Of a stretch of DNA of 64,000 nucleotides, positions 16,782 through 25,244 are shown piece by piece. A model generated the notes under the pieces. The model did no database searches and had not been told where the DNA came from. It worked only from the letters and a program-made list of their open reading frames with translations. Numbering within the stretch: position 1 is the first letter of the stretch; each line of letters begins with the position of its first letter. The stretch is from NCBI RefSeq assembly GCF_006716425.1, contig NZ_VFOZ01000001.1, positions 806,001 to 870,000 on the forward strand. Reading direction: 5' to 3'. Both the position numbers and the translations under genes were made by a program. This DNA comes from Actinoallomurus bryophytorum. GTDB lineage: Bacteria > Actinomycetota > Actinomycetes > Streptosporangiales > Streptosporangiaceae.

Positions 16782-17959
16782 AGCACCCCGGCCGTGGTGA
16801 GGAAGGACCGCATCCGGCGTACGGCCAGGTCGGGGTCGGGCAGCAGGCCCGCCTGGTCGGCGAGACGGAACACGTCGGTCAGGTGCAGCACCGACCGTGC
16901 GCTCTGTGCCCCGGCGACCATCACGAACGCGTCCTGGTAGCCGGCGAGCCAGGCCAGGAACACGATGCCGGTCTTGTAATCATGCGTCGGGGCCTCGAAG
17001 ATCTTGCGGGCCAGCGGCAGCGTACGGGCGAAGATCGCGTCGTAGGTCTCCGGCTCTCCCTGGTCCAGGGCGGCCAGGGCGGCGGACGCCGCCGGGGCGA
17101 TCGCGTCGAAGATGCCGAGCAGCGCGTCGCTGCCGTCCTTGATCAGCGAGGGGTAGTCGAGGTCGTCGCCCGTGTAGAGCCGTACGCCCGACGGCAGCGA
17201 GGCCCGCAGCCGCGTCTCGTGTGCGGCGTCGAGCAGCGAGACCTTGACACCGTCGATGGACGAGGCGTGCGAGCGTACGAGCGAGAGGAACGACTCGGTG
17301 GCCGGCTCCAGATCGGGCGAGCCCCAGTATCCGGCCAGATGGGGATCGAACATCTCCCCCAGCCAGTGGAGGATCACCGGACGGGAGACCTGGTCCAGCA
17401 CGCGGCCGTACACCTCGTGGTAGTCCTCGGGACCGCGCGCGACCGCGGCGAGCTGCCGGCTGGCCATGAGGATCACTCGGGCGCCGGCGTCCTCGACCAC
17501 GCCGGCCTGTTCGGTGTACGCGGCGGTGACCGCGTCGAGAGAGGCGGCGTCCGGCGCCTGGTCCGTGCCCGCTCCGCAGGCGAGCAGCTCGTACGGGTCG
17601 CCGAAGGTCTTCGCCTCGGCGGCGCTACGGCGGATCAGCTCGCGGGTGGCCTCCCAGTCCAGGCCCCTGTTGCGCTGCGCGGTGTCCATCGCGTCGGCGA
17701 CGCGCATCCCGTACGACCAGAGGTGACGCCGGTACGCCAGCGTGGTGTCCCAGTCGAGCGTCGCGGTGCCCGGGGCGGCGAGCGGGTCGGCGACGACGTG
17801 GGCGGCGGCGTACGCGACGCGTGAGGTCGGCCGGGCGTCCGGCCGTGGCCAGGCGCGCGGCCCCTTGAGCTCGTAGGACTCGAGCGCTCCCCCGGGCACG
17901 GGGAGGAGCAGGAAGCGGCGGGCCGGGCGCCGGCGTACGCGGTTCTCACGAGTGATCAT
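16778..17959 (-). CDS. DUF993 / dihydrodipicolinate-synthase-like protein
   Basis: A 393-residue protein resembling the DUF993 branch of the DHDPS/aldolase TIM-barrel superfamily: RNRGLDWEATRELIRRSAAE, VILHWLGEMFDPHLAGYWGS, GVKVSLLDAAHETRLR (the Lys is a candidate Schiff-base residue) and LYTGDDLDYPSLIKDGSD. No biochemical role is established to my knowledge. The gene occurs with Gfo/Idh dehydrogenases and sugar isomerases, suggesting C-C cleavage of an oxidised sugar. ATG at 17959 overlaps the upstream gene by 14 bp. Confidence 0.8.
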   Translation of the reverse strand: MITRENRVRRRPARRFLLLPVPGGALESYELKGPRAWPRPDARPTSRVAYAAAHVVADPLAAPGTATLDWDTTLAYRRHLWSYGMRVADAMDTAQRNRGLDWEATRELIRRSAAEAKTFGDPYELLACGAGTDQAPDAASLDAVTAAYTEQAGVVEDAGARVILMASRQLAAVARGPEDYHEVYGRVLDQVSRPVILHWLGEMFDPHLAGYWGSPDLEPATESFLSLVRSHASSIDGVKVSLLDAAHETRLRASLPSGVRLYTGDDLDYPSLIKDGSDALLGIFDAIAPAASAALAALDQGEPETYDAIFARTLPLARKIFEAPTHDYKTGIVFLAWLAGYQDAFVMVAGAQSARSVLHLTDVFRLADQAGLLPDPDLAVRRMRSFLTTAGVL

Positions 17960-19103
17960 CGAGCGGCTCCAGTTCGATACGGCGACCCTCGGCCGACGAA
18001 CGCAGCCCCGCCTCGGCGACGTACACGCCGCGAGCACCGGCGGCGAAGTCGTGCGGGAACGGCGCGTCGTCGGCGACGTGGCGGATGAACATCTCCCACT
18101 GGGTCTTGAACGCGTTGTCGAAGTCGACGTTGTCCGGGACCTCGTGCCACTGGCCGCGGAAGCCGTGCTCGGCCGGTACGTCGGGGTTCCACACCGGCTT
18201 GGGCGTCATGCCCCGGTGCTGGACCCGGCAGTTGCGCAGGCCCGCCACGGCGCTGCCGTGCGTGCCGTCCACCTGGAACTCCAGGAGTTCGTCGCGGTTG
18301 ACCCGTACACACCAGGAGGAGTTGATCTGGGCGACGATCCCGCCGTCCAGCTCGAAGATCCCGTATGCGGCGTCGTCCGCGGTCGAGTCGTACGGCTTGC
18401 CGTCTTCGTCCGAGCGCTCGGCGATGTGCGTCACCGCGCGTGCGGTCACCGCGTCGACCCGGCCGAAGAGGCTCTCCAGGACATAGGTCCAGTGCGGGAA
18501 CATGTCGAGCACGATGCCACCGCCGTCCTCGGAGCGGTAGTTCCACGAGGGGCGCTGGGCGGCCTGCCAGTCGCCCTCGAACACCCAGTAGCCGAACTCA
18601 CCTCGTACCGACAGGATCCGGCCGAAGAAGCCGCCGTCGACCAGCCTCTTCAGCTTGAGCAGGCCGGGCAGGAAGAGCTTGTCCTGTACGACGCCGTTCT
18701 TGACGCCCGCGGTACGCGCGAGGCCGGCCAGCTCCGTCGCGCCGTGGAGGCTCTCGGCGGTCGGCTTCTCGACGTAGACGTGCTTGCCCGCCTCGATCGC
18801 CTTCGTGACGGCGGGGACGCGCGCCTGCGTCGTCTGGGCGTCGAAGTAGATCTCGGCACCGGGATCGTCGAGCGCCTCGCCGAGCGACGTGGTCCACTCC
18901 TCCAGGCCATAGGTCTGCGCGAGCGCACGCAGCTTGGCGGAGTTGCGCCCGACGAGGACGGGCCGGAGCAGGACGCGTTCGCCGTCGCCGAGCGCAACGC
19001 CCCCCTGCTCGTTGATGGCCAGCACCGACCGGACGAGATGCTGGTTGTGTCCCATCCGACCGGTGACGCCGTTCATGATGACGCCGAGAGTGCGTGTCGT
19101 CAC
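17946..19103 (-). CDS. Gfo/Idh/MocA-family NAD(P)-dependent oxidoreductase
   Basis: A 385-residue sugar dehydrogenase. The N-terminal Rossmann segment is slightly unusual (GVIMNGVTGRMGHNQHLVRS). The family EKP motif is present (GKHVYVEKPTAESLHG), as is the substrate-domain segment GGGIVLDMFPHWTYVLESLF. It probably oxidises a hydroxyl of a cyclic sugar or sugar acid as the first step of the three-gene pathway. A perfect LacI-type palindrome lies 20 bp upstream of the start and would block transcription when bound. Confidence 0.87.
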   Translation of the reverse strand: MTTRTLGVIMNGVTGRMGHNQHLVRSVLAINEQGGVALGDGERVLLRPVLVGRNSAKLRALAQTYGLEEWTTSLGEALDDPGAEIYFDAQTTQARVPAVTKAIEAGKHVYVEKPTAESLHGATELAGLARTAGVKNGVVQDKLFLPGLLKLKRLVDGGFFGRILSVRGEFGYWVFEGDWQAAQRPSWNYRSEDGGGIVLDMFPHWTYVLESLFGRVDAVTARAVTHIAERSDEDGKPYDSTADDAAYGIFELDGGIVAQINSSWCVRVNRDELLEFQVDGTHGSAVAGLRNCRVQHRGMTPKPVWNPDVPAEHGFRGQWHEVPDNVDFDNAFKTQWEMFIRHVADDAPFPHDFAAGARGVYVAEAGLRSSAEGRRIELEPLDDHS

Positions 19104-19123
19104 CCGTGACCTCCCGAGCCCAG

Positions 19124-19137
19124 GGAAAGCGCTTTCC
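19124..19137. promoter_or_regulatory. LacI-family operator
   Basis: GGAAAGCGCTTTCC is a perfect 14-bp palindrome centred on CG-type symmetry, the classic sugar-regulator operator form. It sits between gltX and the Gfo/Idh gene, just upstream of the latter. The cognate regulator is not in the window. Confidence 0.75.
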
Positions 19138-19188
19138 GCGCCACCGTACGCAGCCGGTGGCCCTGGTGTCCAGATTGTCCCATCGGCG

Positions 19189-20592
19189 TCAGGACAGTGC
19201 GCCGATCGCCTTCCTCAGCCGCTCCAGCGTCCGCTCTCTGCCGATGACCTGCAGCGACTCGAACAGCGGGAGGCCGACCGTACGGCCGGTGACGGCGACG
19301 CGTATCGGAGCCTGGGTCTTGCCGAGCTTCAACCCGTGCTCGGCCCCGATCGCCTCCGTACGCGCCTTGATCTCCTCGGCCGTCCAGGGCACGTCGGCGT
19401 ACGCCTCGAGCGCGGCCGCCAGGATCGCGGCGGCGGGCTCCTTCATGGCCTTGTTCCACGACGCCTCGTCGACGGCCGGCTCGGCCAGGAACGCGAAGTC
19501 CACGATCGCGGTGATCTCCGACATCACCGACACACGGGTCTGGGCGAGCGGTGCGAGTGCGGCGAACACGTCCTCGTCGTACTGCTCCGGCGTCCAGGGA
19601 GCGTACGGCGCGACGAGCCAGGGCCGGCTCCGCTCGACGAACTCCTCGACCGGCAGGGCGCGGATGTACTCGCCGTTGAACGCGCGCAGCTTCTTGACGT
19701 CGAAGAACGCCGGAGAAGGATGGACGTCCTCGAGGCGGAACTCCTCCTCGATCACGCTCCACGGCACGATCTCCCGGTCGCCGGACGGCGCCCAGCCCAG
19801 GAGCATCAGGTAGTTGCGCATCGCCTCGGCGAGGTAGCCCTCCGCCTGGTAGTCCTCCAGCGCGACCTTGTCGCGGCGCTTGGACAGCTTCTGGCGCTTC
19901 TCGTTGACGACGACGGGCACGTGCGCCCAGATCGGCGGCTGCACGCCCAGCGCCTCCCACAGCAGCTGCTGCTTGGGGGTGTTGGACAGGTGCTCCTCCG
20001 CGCGGATCACGTGCGTGATGCCCTGCGTCATGTCGTCGACGACGTTCGCGAGCATGAACAGCACCGAGCCGTCGGCGCGGGCGATCACGAAGTCCTCGAT
20101 CGCGTGGTTCTCGAAGGCCGGCTTGCCGCGGATCAGGTCGATGACGACCGTGGTGCCCTCGTCGGGCGTACGGAAGCGCAGCGCCCTGCCGGGCCCGGCC
20201 TCCAGGCCGCGGTCGCGGCAGAAGCCGTCGTAGCCCTTGTACGAGTCGCCGGTGCGGGCGATCACGTCGTCGCGGGTGCAGTCGCAGAAGTACGCGCGGC
20301 CGGCCTCGCGGAGGCGTTCGACGGCCTTGCCGTGCTCCTCGGCGTTGGCCGACTGGAAGAACGGGCCCTCGTACTGGCCCTCGTCGATGCCCAGCCACGC
20401 CAGCGCCCGGATGATCCCGTCGATCCACTCGGGCCGGTTGCGCGAGGCGTCGGTGTCCTCGATGCGCAGGACGAGCGCGCCGCCGTGCTGGCGGGCGTAG
20501 AGCCAGTTGAACAGCGCGGACCGCGCGCCGCCGACGTGGAACATGCCGGTCGGTGACGGCGCGAAGCGTACGCGCGGCGTGTTGTCAGTCAC
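19189..20592 (-). CDS. gltX: Glutamate--tRNA ligase
   Basis: A 467-residue class I synthetase. The HIGH-like signature is [13 protein letters not shown] (residues 10-22) and the KMSKR-like signature is KLSKR at 235-239. It charges tRNA-Glu. With GatCAB encoded at 60-64 kb it probably also misacylates tRNA-Gln (non-discriminating type), which is inference from the pathway. The GTG start overlaps the FAA-hydrolase gene by 8 bp, so they form an operon, as in other actinomycetes. Confidence 0.95.
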   Translation of the reverse strand: MTDNTPRVRFAPSPTGMFHVGGARSALFNWLYARQHGGALVLRIEDTDASRNRPEWIDGIIRALAWLGIDEGQYEGPFFQSANAEEHGKAVERLREAGRAYFCDCTRDDVIARTGDSYKGYDGFCRDRGLEAGPGRALRFRTPDEGTTVVIDLIRGKPAFENHAIEDFVIARADGSVLFMLANVVDDMTQGITHVIRAEEHLSNTPKQQLLWEALGVQPPIWAHVPVVVNEKRQKLSKRRDKVALEDYQAEGYLAEAMRNYLMLLGWAPSGDREIVPWSVIEEEFRLEDVHPSPAFFDVKKLRAFNGEYIRALPVEEFVERSRPWLVAPYAPWTPEQYDEDVFAALAPLAQTRVSVMSEITAIVDFAFLAEPAVDEASWNKAMKEPAAAILAAALEAYADVPWTAEEIKARTEAIGAEHGLKLGKTQAPIRVAVTGRTVGLPLFESLQVIGRERTLERLRKAIGALS

Positions 20593-21349
20593 GTGAGATC
20601 ACCCGGTTGGTGAGCGTGCCGATGTTCTCGATGGTCACGGAGACCTCGTCCCCGACCCGCATCGGCCCCACACCCTCGGGCGTGCCGGTGAGGATGACGT
20701 CTCCGGGAAGCAGGGTCATCACCTGCGTGACGTACTCGATCAGCGCCGGGATGTGGTGTAGCAGCTTGTCGGTACGGGAGTCCTGGCGCTTCTCGCCGTT
20801 CACGGTCGTGGTGATGGCCAGGTCCGAAGGGTCGAGCTCGGTCTCGATCCACGGGCCCAGCGGGCAGAAGGTGTCGAAGCCCTTCGCCCGGGTCCACTGA
20901 CCGTCCTTCTTCTGCAGGTCGCGCGCTGTCACGTCGTTGGCGCAGGTGTAGCCGAGGATGACCTCGGCGGCCCTTTGCGCGGGTACGTCGCGGCACAGCC
21001 GGCCGATGACGACGGCCAGCTCACCCTCGTAGTCGACGCGCTCGGACAGCGACGGGTAGACGATCGCCTCCTGCTGCCCGATCACCGACGTGGACGGCTT
21101 CATGAAGATCAGCGGCTCGGCCGGCACCTCGTTGCCCAGCTCTTTCGCGTGTTCGGCGTAGTTGCGGCCGATCGCGATCACCTTGTTCGGCAGGATCGGC
21201 GCCGTCAGCCGTACGTCGGCCAGTGGCTGGCGTTCACCGGTGAGCTGGATCTCGCCGAAGGGATGGGCGGCCACAGTGGCGATGGTGTCGTCGTCCCCGA
21301 CCACCCCGAAGGACAGATCGCCGTCTTTGGTGAACCTCGCGATACGCAC
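20585..21349 (-). CDS. Fumarylacetoacetate hydrolase family protein
   Basis: A 254-residue FAH-superfamily enzyme (hydrolase, decarboxylase or isomerase of 2-oxo-3-ene acids). Conserved segments: [41 protein letters not shown] with the metal-binding Glu pair, [14 protein letters not shown] and [14 protein letters not shown]. The GTG at 21349 is preferred over a basic, low-complexity N-terminal extension because TAGCCT ends 7 nt upstream (leaderless geometry). It is almost always next to gltX in actinomycetes. Exact substrate unknown. Confidence 0.88.
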   Translation of the reverse strand: MRIARFTKDGDLSFGVVGDDDTIATVAAHPFGEIQLTGERQPLADVRLTAPILPNKVIAIGRNYAEHAKELGNEVPAEPLIFMKPSTSVIGQQEAIVYPSLSERVDYEGELAVVIGRLCRDVPAQRAAEVILGYTCANDVTARDLQKKDGQWTRAKGFDTFCPLGPWIETELDPSDLAITTTVNGEKRQDSRTDKLLHHIPALIEYVTQVMTLLPGDVILTGTPEGVGPMRVGDEVSVTIENIGTLTNRVISRD

Positions 21350-21356
21350 GACACTG

Positions 21357-21362
21357 AGGCTA
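21357..21362 (-). promoter_or_regulatory. -10 box of FAA-hydrolase-gltX operon
   Basis: Minus-strand TAGCCT, 7 nt before the GTG at 21349; fits a leaderless transcript. Confidence 0.45.
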
Positions 21363-21602
21363 TCGAGCCTGAAACCGTGCTGCCGCCACAGTACGGCGGT
21401 TGGTGCCCCTCGGCGGGCCGGCCGGGGACGCGGGCGGCGGACCGTGGGGGTCTGGGGGCGGCTCGGCGGCTTCGGGCGGCTCGTGGTCCGCCGGAACCCG
21501 GGGATCTTCATCGGCTCGTCGTGCTCGTCGCCAAGGCACGGTCCTCCGGTCTGCCGGCGTATAACGTTCCGACGGCAGGCCGGGTCCGATGATTTCATTC
21601 GC

Positions 21603-21621
21603 GCCGGGGAGGAACCCCGGC
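21603..21621 (-). terminator. Hairpin downstream of the 66-aa gene
   Basis: GCCGGGG pairs with CCCCGGC across a 5-nt loop, 22 nt past the stop at 21644. Short but fully G+C. Confidence 0.45.
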
Positions 21622-21643
21622 TCCACGCCCGTGTGCCGGGCGG

Positions 21644-21844
21644 TCAGGCCTCGATCGGGCGGTCCAGGGCCCGGCAGGCCGCCACGTGCTGCTGGCGTTC
21701 CAGCAGTGCCATGACGGACTCCATCGACTCCTGGTCGCCCGAGCGGCTCGTCGTGTCCAGCCAGCGGCTGACCTCGGCGATCAAGAGCAGCTCAGCGTCG
21801 CGGTCGTAGCGCAACGTTCGTTGAGAAGGTAGCAAAACAGACAT
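21644..21844 (-). CDS. Small conserved-looking protein of 66 residues
   Basis: Starts MSVLLPSQRTLRYDRDAELL at ATG 21844 with GGGGG 4 nt upstream. Low-complexity-free, mixed charge and predicted mostly helical (LLLIAEVSRWLDTTSRSG, VMALLERQQHVAACRALD). It has independent transcription signals: a hairpin leader before it and a hairpin after it. No family recognised. An 84-residue version starting at a TTG is possible but lacks a ribosome site. Confidence 0.55.
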   Translation of the reverse strand: MSVLLPSQRTLRYDRDAELLLIAEVSRWLDTTSRSGDQESMESVMALLERQQHVAACRALDRPIEA

Positions 21845-21873
21845 TCGGCCCCCGATGATCCTGCTGAACATGA

Positions 21874-21909
21874 ACGCATCGGCGAAGGTGCCCCCCAAGG
21901 CCGATGCGT
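21874..21909 (-). promoter_or_regulatory. Leader hairpin before the 66-aa gene
   Basis: ACGCATCGGC pairs perfectly with GCCGATGCGT (10 bp) across a 16-nt loop containing GGGGGG. It lies 29 nt upstream of the start at 21844. Could modulate translation; no riboswitch class recognised. Confidence 0.4.
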
Positions 21910-22235
21910 GGAAGATTCTGCGCTAGATTTTTGCACCTTCGCCACCTATTTAGCGCCCTTCGCACAACATTTTCCCCAATGGCGCTAGAAAACCCAACCG
22001 GTCCCGGAGCCACGATGTCGGCCCTGACCTGCGCGAACACAGAGTCTAGGGGTAGCTGGATTCTGCTCGGTATCGAATAGGTCACCAATGAAATGCACGT
22101 GCACACGCACGTGCCGACATTCGTTCATTTTTCCAGACAGTACAAAGTGGACATTTCCCTGTCATTGGTCGGCCATGGCCCCGCGACAAGGCCCCCCTCA
22201 CCCGTACCGGACCCGTGCCGCGCGACAATGCCCTC
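21910..22235. other. AT-richer intergenic region with promoters of two divergent genes
   Basis: Clearly lower in GC than its surroundings. Holds the start regions of the 66-aa gene and of the mhuD-like gene. GCACGTGC occurs twice (22093-22100 and 22106-22113) in tandem; each is self-complementary and could be an operator pair. GACAAT at 22224-22229 sits at -10 distance from the mhuD-like start. Confidence 0.4.
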
Positions 22236-22595
22236 ATGAGCGTCGTGAAGATCAACGTCCTGACCGTCCCGGAGTCCATGCGAGACGAGCTGGAGCGCCG
22301 CTTCGCCGGACGCGCCGGCCTCGTCGAGAACGCCGACGGCTTCGAGGGGTTCGAGCTGCTCCGCCCCGTCGACGGGAACGACCGCTACTTCGTGTACACC
22401 CGATGGCGGAGCGAGGAGGACTTCCAGCGCTGGACCGAGAGCCAGTCGTTCCAGAAAGGCCACGAGCAGGCACGGGCCGACGCCGAGAAGGGCGACGCGC
22501 CCACAGGCCACGGCCACGGCCACGGCGGCCCCGCCTCGAGCGCCGCCGAGCTGTGGTCCTTCGAGGTCATCGAGCAGGCCGCTCCCAAGCAGTGA
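22236..22595 (+). CDS. MhuD/IsdG-like haem-degrading monooxygenase (ABM domain)
   Basis: A 119-residue antibiotic-biosynthesis-monooxygenase-fold protein starting MSVVKINVLTVPE. The residues that line the haem site of mycobacterial MhuD are at matching positions: Asn7, Arg26, Trp66 and the haem-ligand His (His76 here, His75 there). Members open the haem ring to release iron. Unusual is an inserted His/Gly stretch, residues 91-98 (GHGHGHGG), between the His ligand and the last strand (ELWSFEVIE). It could bind metal or simply lengthen the loop. No haem-uptake genes adjoin it. The start at 22236 is preferred over an ATG seven codons earlier. Confidence 0.82.
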   Translation: MSVVKINVLTVPESMRDELERRFAGRAGLVENADGFEGFELLRPVDGNDRYFVYTRWRSEEDFQRWTESQSFQKGHEQARADAEKGDAPTGHGHGHGGPASSAAELWSFEVIEQAAPKQ

Positions 22596-22722
22596 GCCAA
22601 GGGGTGGCCGACGGATCGCGTTCGGCACGAGCGGCGCCCTGCCGCGCGGGGCGGTGGAGCAACTCAGCCGACGGCGCGGCCAGGCCGCCGCGCACCCGGA
22701 CAGCGATCCGTCGGACGGTGCT

Positions 22723-24294
22723 CTAGAGCGGCGCGTGGCCGGCGCGCAGGAGGCAGTAGGTCACCGACTCCTCCAGCGCGTCCCACGAGGCGGCGATCAC
22801 GTCGTCCTGGACCCCGACCGTGCCCCACTCCCCGGAGGAGTCGCTGGACTCGATCAGCACCCGCGTCCGCGCCTCCGTACCGTGGGTGCCCTCCAGGATG
22901 CGCACCTTGTAGTCGACCAGCTCGAGCTCGGACAGCTCCGGGTAGATGCGTTCGAGCGCGAGGCGCAGCGCGCGGTCCAGCGCGTTGACCGGGCCGTTCC
23001 CCTCGCCGGTGGCCACGATCCGCTCGCCCTTGGCGTGCAGCTTGACCGTCGCCTCGCTCACGAGGGAGCCGTCGGTGCGGCGCTCGACGATGGTCCGCCA
23101 CGACTCGACCGTGAAGAACCGCGTACGCGAGCCTGAGAGCTCCTCGCGGAGCAGCAGCTCGAACGAGGCGTCCGCGGCCTCGAAGGTGTAGCCGGCGGAC
23201 TCCAGGTCCTTCACCTTGCCGACCACGTGCTTGGCCGACTCACCGCTCAGGTCGTACCCCAGCTCGCGCCCCTTGAGCTCGACGGACGCGCGGCCGGCCA
23301 TGCTGGAGATCAGCATGCGCATGTCGTTGCCGACCAGTGACGGATCGATGTGCTGGTAGAGCATGGGGTCGACCTTGACGGCCGAGGCGTGCAGGCCCGC
23401 CTTGTGCGCGAACGCCGACGTGCCCACGTACGGCTGCTGCGACGACGGCGCGACATTGGTCACCTTCGAGACGGCATGCGCGACGCGTGTCATCTCACTG
23501 AGCCGGACACCGAGGTCGTGACCGCGCTTGAGCTGCAGGTTTCCGACGACCGTGAACAGGTTGGCGTTCCCGCTGCGCTCGCCGTACCCGTTGGCGCAGC
23601 CCTGCACATGCGTCACTCCGGCACGGACCGCCGCGAGAGTGTTGGCCACCGCGCAGCCGCTGTCGTCGTGGCAGTGGATGCCGAGCCGTGCGCCCGACGC
23701 CCCGACGGCCCCCACGACGTCGGCCAGCTCGTCGGGGAGCATGCCGCCGTTCGTGTCGCACAGCGCGATCACGGATGCGCCGGCCTCGGCGGCGGTGCGG
23801 ACCACCTCGACGGCGTACGCGGGGTTGGAAAGGTAGCCGTCGAAGAAGTGCTCGGCGTCGAGGAAGACGCGTTGTCCCTCCGCGCACAGGTGGGAGACCG
23901 TGTCGCGGATCATCGCGAGGTTCTCCTCCAGCGTCGTACGAAGGGCCAGTTCGACGTGCCGGTCGTGACTCTTGGCGACAAGGGTCACGACCGGCGCGCC
24001 GGACTCGCGCAGCGCGGCCACGAGTGGGTCGTCCGCGGCCTTCGCGCCGGCTCGGCGGGTCGCGCCGAAAGCGGCGAGCTGCGCGTGTTTCAGCCCGAGT
24101 TCGGTCCGGGCACGCCGGAAGAACTCGGTGTCCTTGGGGTTGGAGCCGGGCCAGCCGCCCTCGATGAAACCGACGCCCAGCTCGTCGAGGTGGCGCGCGA
24201 TGGCCAGCTTGTCGGCCACAGAGAGGTTGAGGCCCTCCTGCTGGGCCCCGTCACGAAGCGTCGTGTCGTAGACGTGGAAGCCGTCATCCTGCAT
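22723..24294 (-). CDS. cimA: (R)-citramalate synthase
   Basis: A 523-residue LeuA-superfamily enzyme. The catalytic HMGL-like barrel opens with FHVYDTTLRDGAQQEG, carries GIHCHDDSGCAVANTLAAVR with the metal-binding His, and ends with a LeuA-type dimer/regulatory domain near the C-terminus. It condenses pyruvate with acetyl-CoA to citramalate, giving 2-oxobutyrate for isoleucine without threonine deamination. The single long barrel with EGGWPGSNPKD is characteristic of the CimA branch rather than LeuA. ATG at 24294 follows AGAGGA. A leader peptide and attenuator terminator lie directly upstream. Confidence 0.92.
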   Translation of the reverse strand: MQDDGFHVYDTTLRDGAQQEGLNLSVADKLAIARHLDELGVGFIEGGWPGSNPKDTEFFRRARTELGLKHAQLAAFGATRRAGAKAADDPLVAALRESGAPVVTLVAKSHDRHVELALRTTLEENLAMIRDTVSHLCAEGQRVFLDAEHFFDGYLSNPAYAVEVVRTAAEAGASVIALCDTNGGMLPDELADVVGAVGASGARLGIHCHDDSGCAVANTLAAVRAGVTHVQGCANGYGERSGNANLFTVVGNLQLKRGHDLGVRLSEMTRVAHAVSKVTNVAPSSQQPYVGTSAFAHKAGLHASAVKVDPMLYQHIDPSLVGNDMRMLISSMAGRASVELKGRELGYDLSGESAKHVVGKVKDLESAGYTFEAADASFELLLREELSGSRTRFFTVESWRTIVERRTDGSLVSEATVKLHAKGERIVATGEGNGPVNALDRALRLALERIYPELSELELVDYKVRILEGTHGTEARTRVLIESSDSSGEWGTVGVQDDVIAASWDALEESVTYCLLRAGHAPL

Positions 24295-24335
24295 GGGTGT
24301 CGATTCCTCTGCTGAGAGTGAGCGCACTGCCCCGG

Positions 24336-24369
24336 AAAACAAAATGACCCCTCACGGTCGTGAGAGGTC
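24336..24369 (-). terminator. Attenuator terminator of cimA
   Basis: Minus strand: GACCTCTCAC pairs with GTGAGGGGTC (10 bp with one G-U) around GACC, then ATTTTGTTTT. It is 42 nt before the cimA start. Just upstream GCGCGTCGGC (24396-24405) and GCCGACGCGC (24371-24380) pair perfectly, and the first of these arms lies inside the leader-peptide frame. Confidence 0.8.
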
Positions 24370-24392
24370 AGCGCGTCGGCGATGTAGTGAGA

Positions 24393-24434
24393 TCAGCCGA
24401 CGCGCTCGCCGATAATGAGAAGTCCGCAGCGCAT
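24393..24434 (-). CDS. cimA leader peptide MRCGLLIIGERVG
   Basis: A 13-codon frame from ATG 24434 to TGA 24393 has four consecutive branched-chain codons, Leu-Leu-Ile-Ile (CTT CTC ATT ATC). Its last codons form one arm of the first hairpin ahead of the terminator at 24336. A ribosome stalled at those codons would cover that arm, the standard logic of transcription attenuation. Attenuators of this kind are established for branched-chain genes in actinobacteria. Stalling itself is inferred. Confidence 0.75.
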   Translation of the reverse strand: MRCGLLIIGERVG

Positions 24435-24657
24435 GATGTCAGTGAGTCTGCCACAGGTGTACGGCCCGTGACACCACTCATTCCACATGGTGAGACACAT
24501 TCGCGATCGGCCAGGTCTCCCGCGGCCACGGACGGCCCACTCGGGGCCGAAATCGAACTGATGAATGAAGTTCGCCGGACAACCACCCTCCGTGTTCGCT
24601 ACTTTCTGTCATCGAACGGACACCGAGGATGGAGAATCCGGAGGAGATGATGGCACC

Positions 24658-25242
24658 ATGTCCACTGTGCCGGAGATGCCGATGGACACGGAGACAGGTG
24701 AGGGCACCTCACTCGAGGAGCGCTACCAACAACTCAGCGATCAGTGTCCTGACCGCAAGGTCGAGCTCATCGACGACCGGATCGTGGTGAGAGAAGTGCC
24801 CACCACGGAACACGCCAAGCTGATCTACCGCCTGCTGCTTCAGCTCATTCCCGTGATGATGGAGCGAGGCTGGGAAGCCTGGAACGACGTCGCGCTCTTC
24901 CTCGGCCCGCAGCTCGGCCGCTACCGGCCGGACATCCTGGTCGTACCGCCAGATCCGAAGCTCTGGGGTAACGATCATGTCTTCGGCCAGGACACGCTGC
25001 TCGTCGTCGAGGTGGTCTCCAAGAACAGCAGCCATGACGATCACGAGGTCAAGCCGCGTGGATCCGCACGCGGCGGGGTGCCGCTCTATCTCGTGGTCGA
25101 CACCTTCTCCGGCCGGGTAAGGCTGCTCAGCCGACCCGGCGAGAAGGGGTACGGCCGGAAGGTCGAGGTGAGGCTGGGTGAGCCGCTCGAGCTGCCCGAC
25201 CCGTGGAGCCTCACCCTCGACACGTCCGTCCTGGGTGGCTGA
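24658..25242 (+). CDS. Uma2-family PD-(D/E)XK nuclease-like protein
   Basis: A 194-residue Uma2 (DUF820) protein. It shows the family order: LIDDRIVVREVPTTEHAKLI, then RYRPDILVVPPD (catalytic Asp), LLVVEVVSKNSSHDDHEVK (Glu, with Lys beyond) and GVPLYLVVDTFSG. The usual aromatic in 'YA-AGVPEYW' is replaced by GSARGGVPLY. Uma2 proteins are abundant in actinomycetes and cyanobacteria, and their targets are unknown. ATG at 24658 has GGAGGAG upstream. Its end is 2 bp from the convergent ilvE stop. Confidence 0.85.
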   Translation: MSTVPEMPMDTETGEGTSLEERYQQLSDQCPDRKVELIDDRIVVREVPTTEHAKLIYRLLLQLIPVMMERGWEAWNDVALFLGPQLGRYRPDILVVPPDPKLWGNDHVFGQDTLLVVEVVSKNSSHDDHEVKPRGSARGGVPLYLVVDTFSGRVRLLSRPGEKGYGRKVEVRLGEPLELPDPWSLTLDTSVLGG

Positions 25243-25244
25243 GC

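Noticed and set aside
21350-21600. Basic N-terminal extension of the FAA-hydrolase (MKIPGFRRTTSRPK...)
   Set aside because: Low-complexity Pro/Arg sequence; the GTG at 21349 matches the family start and has a -10 at leaderless spacing.
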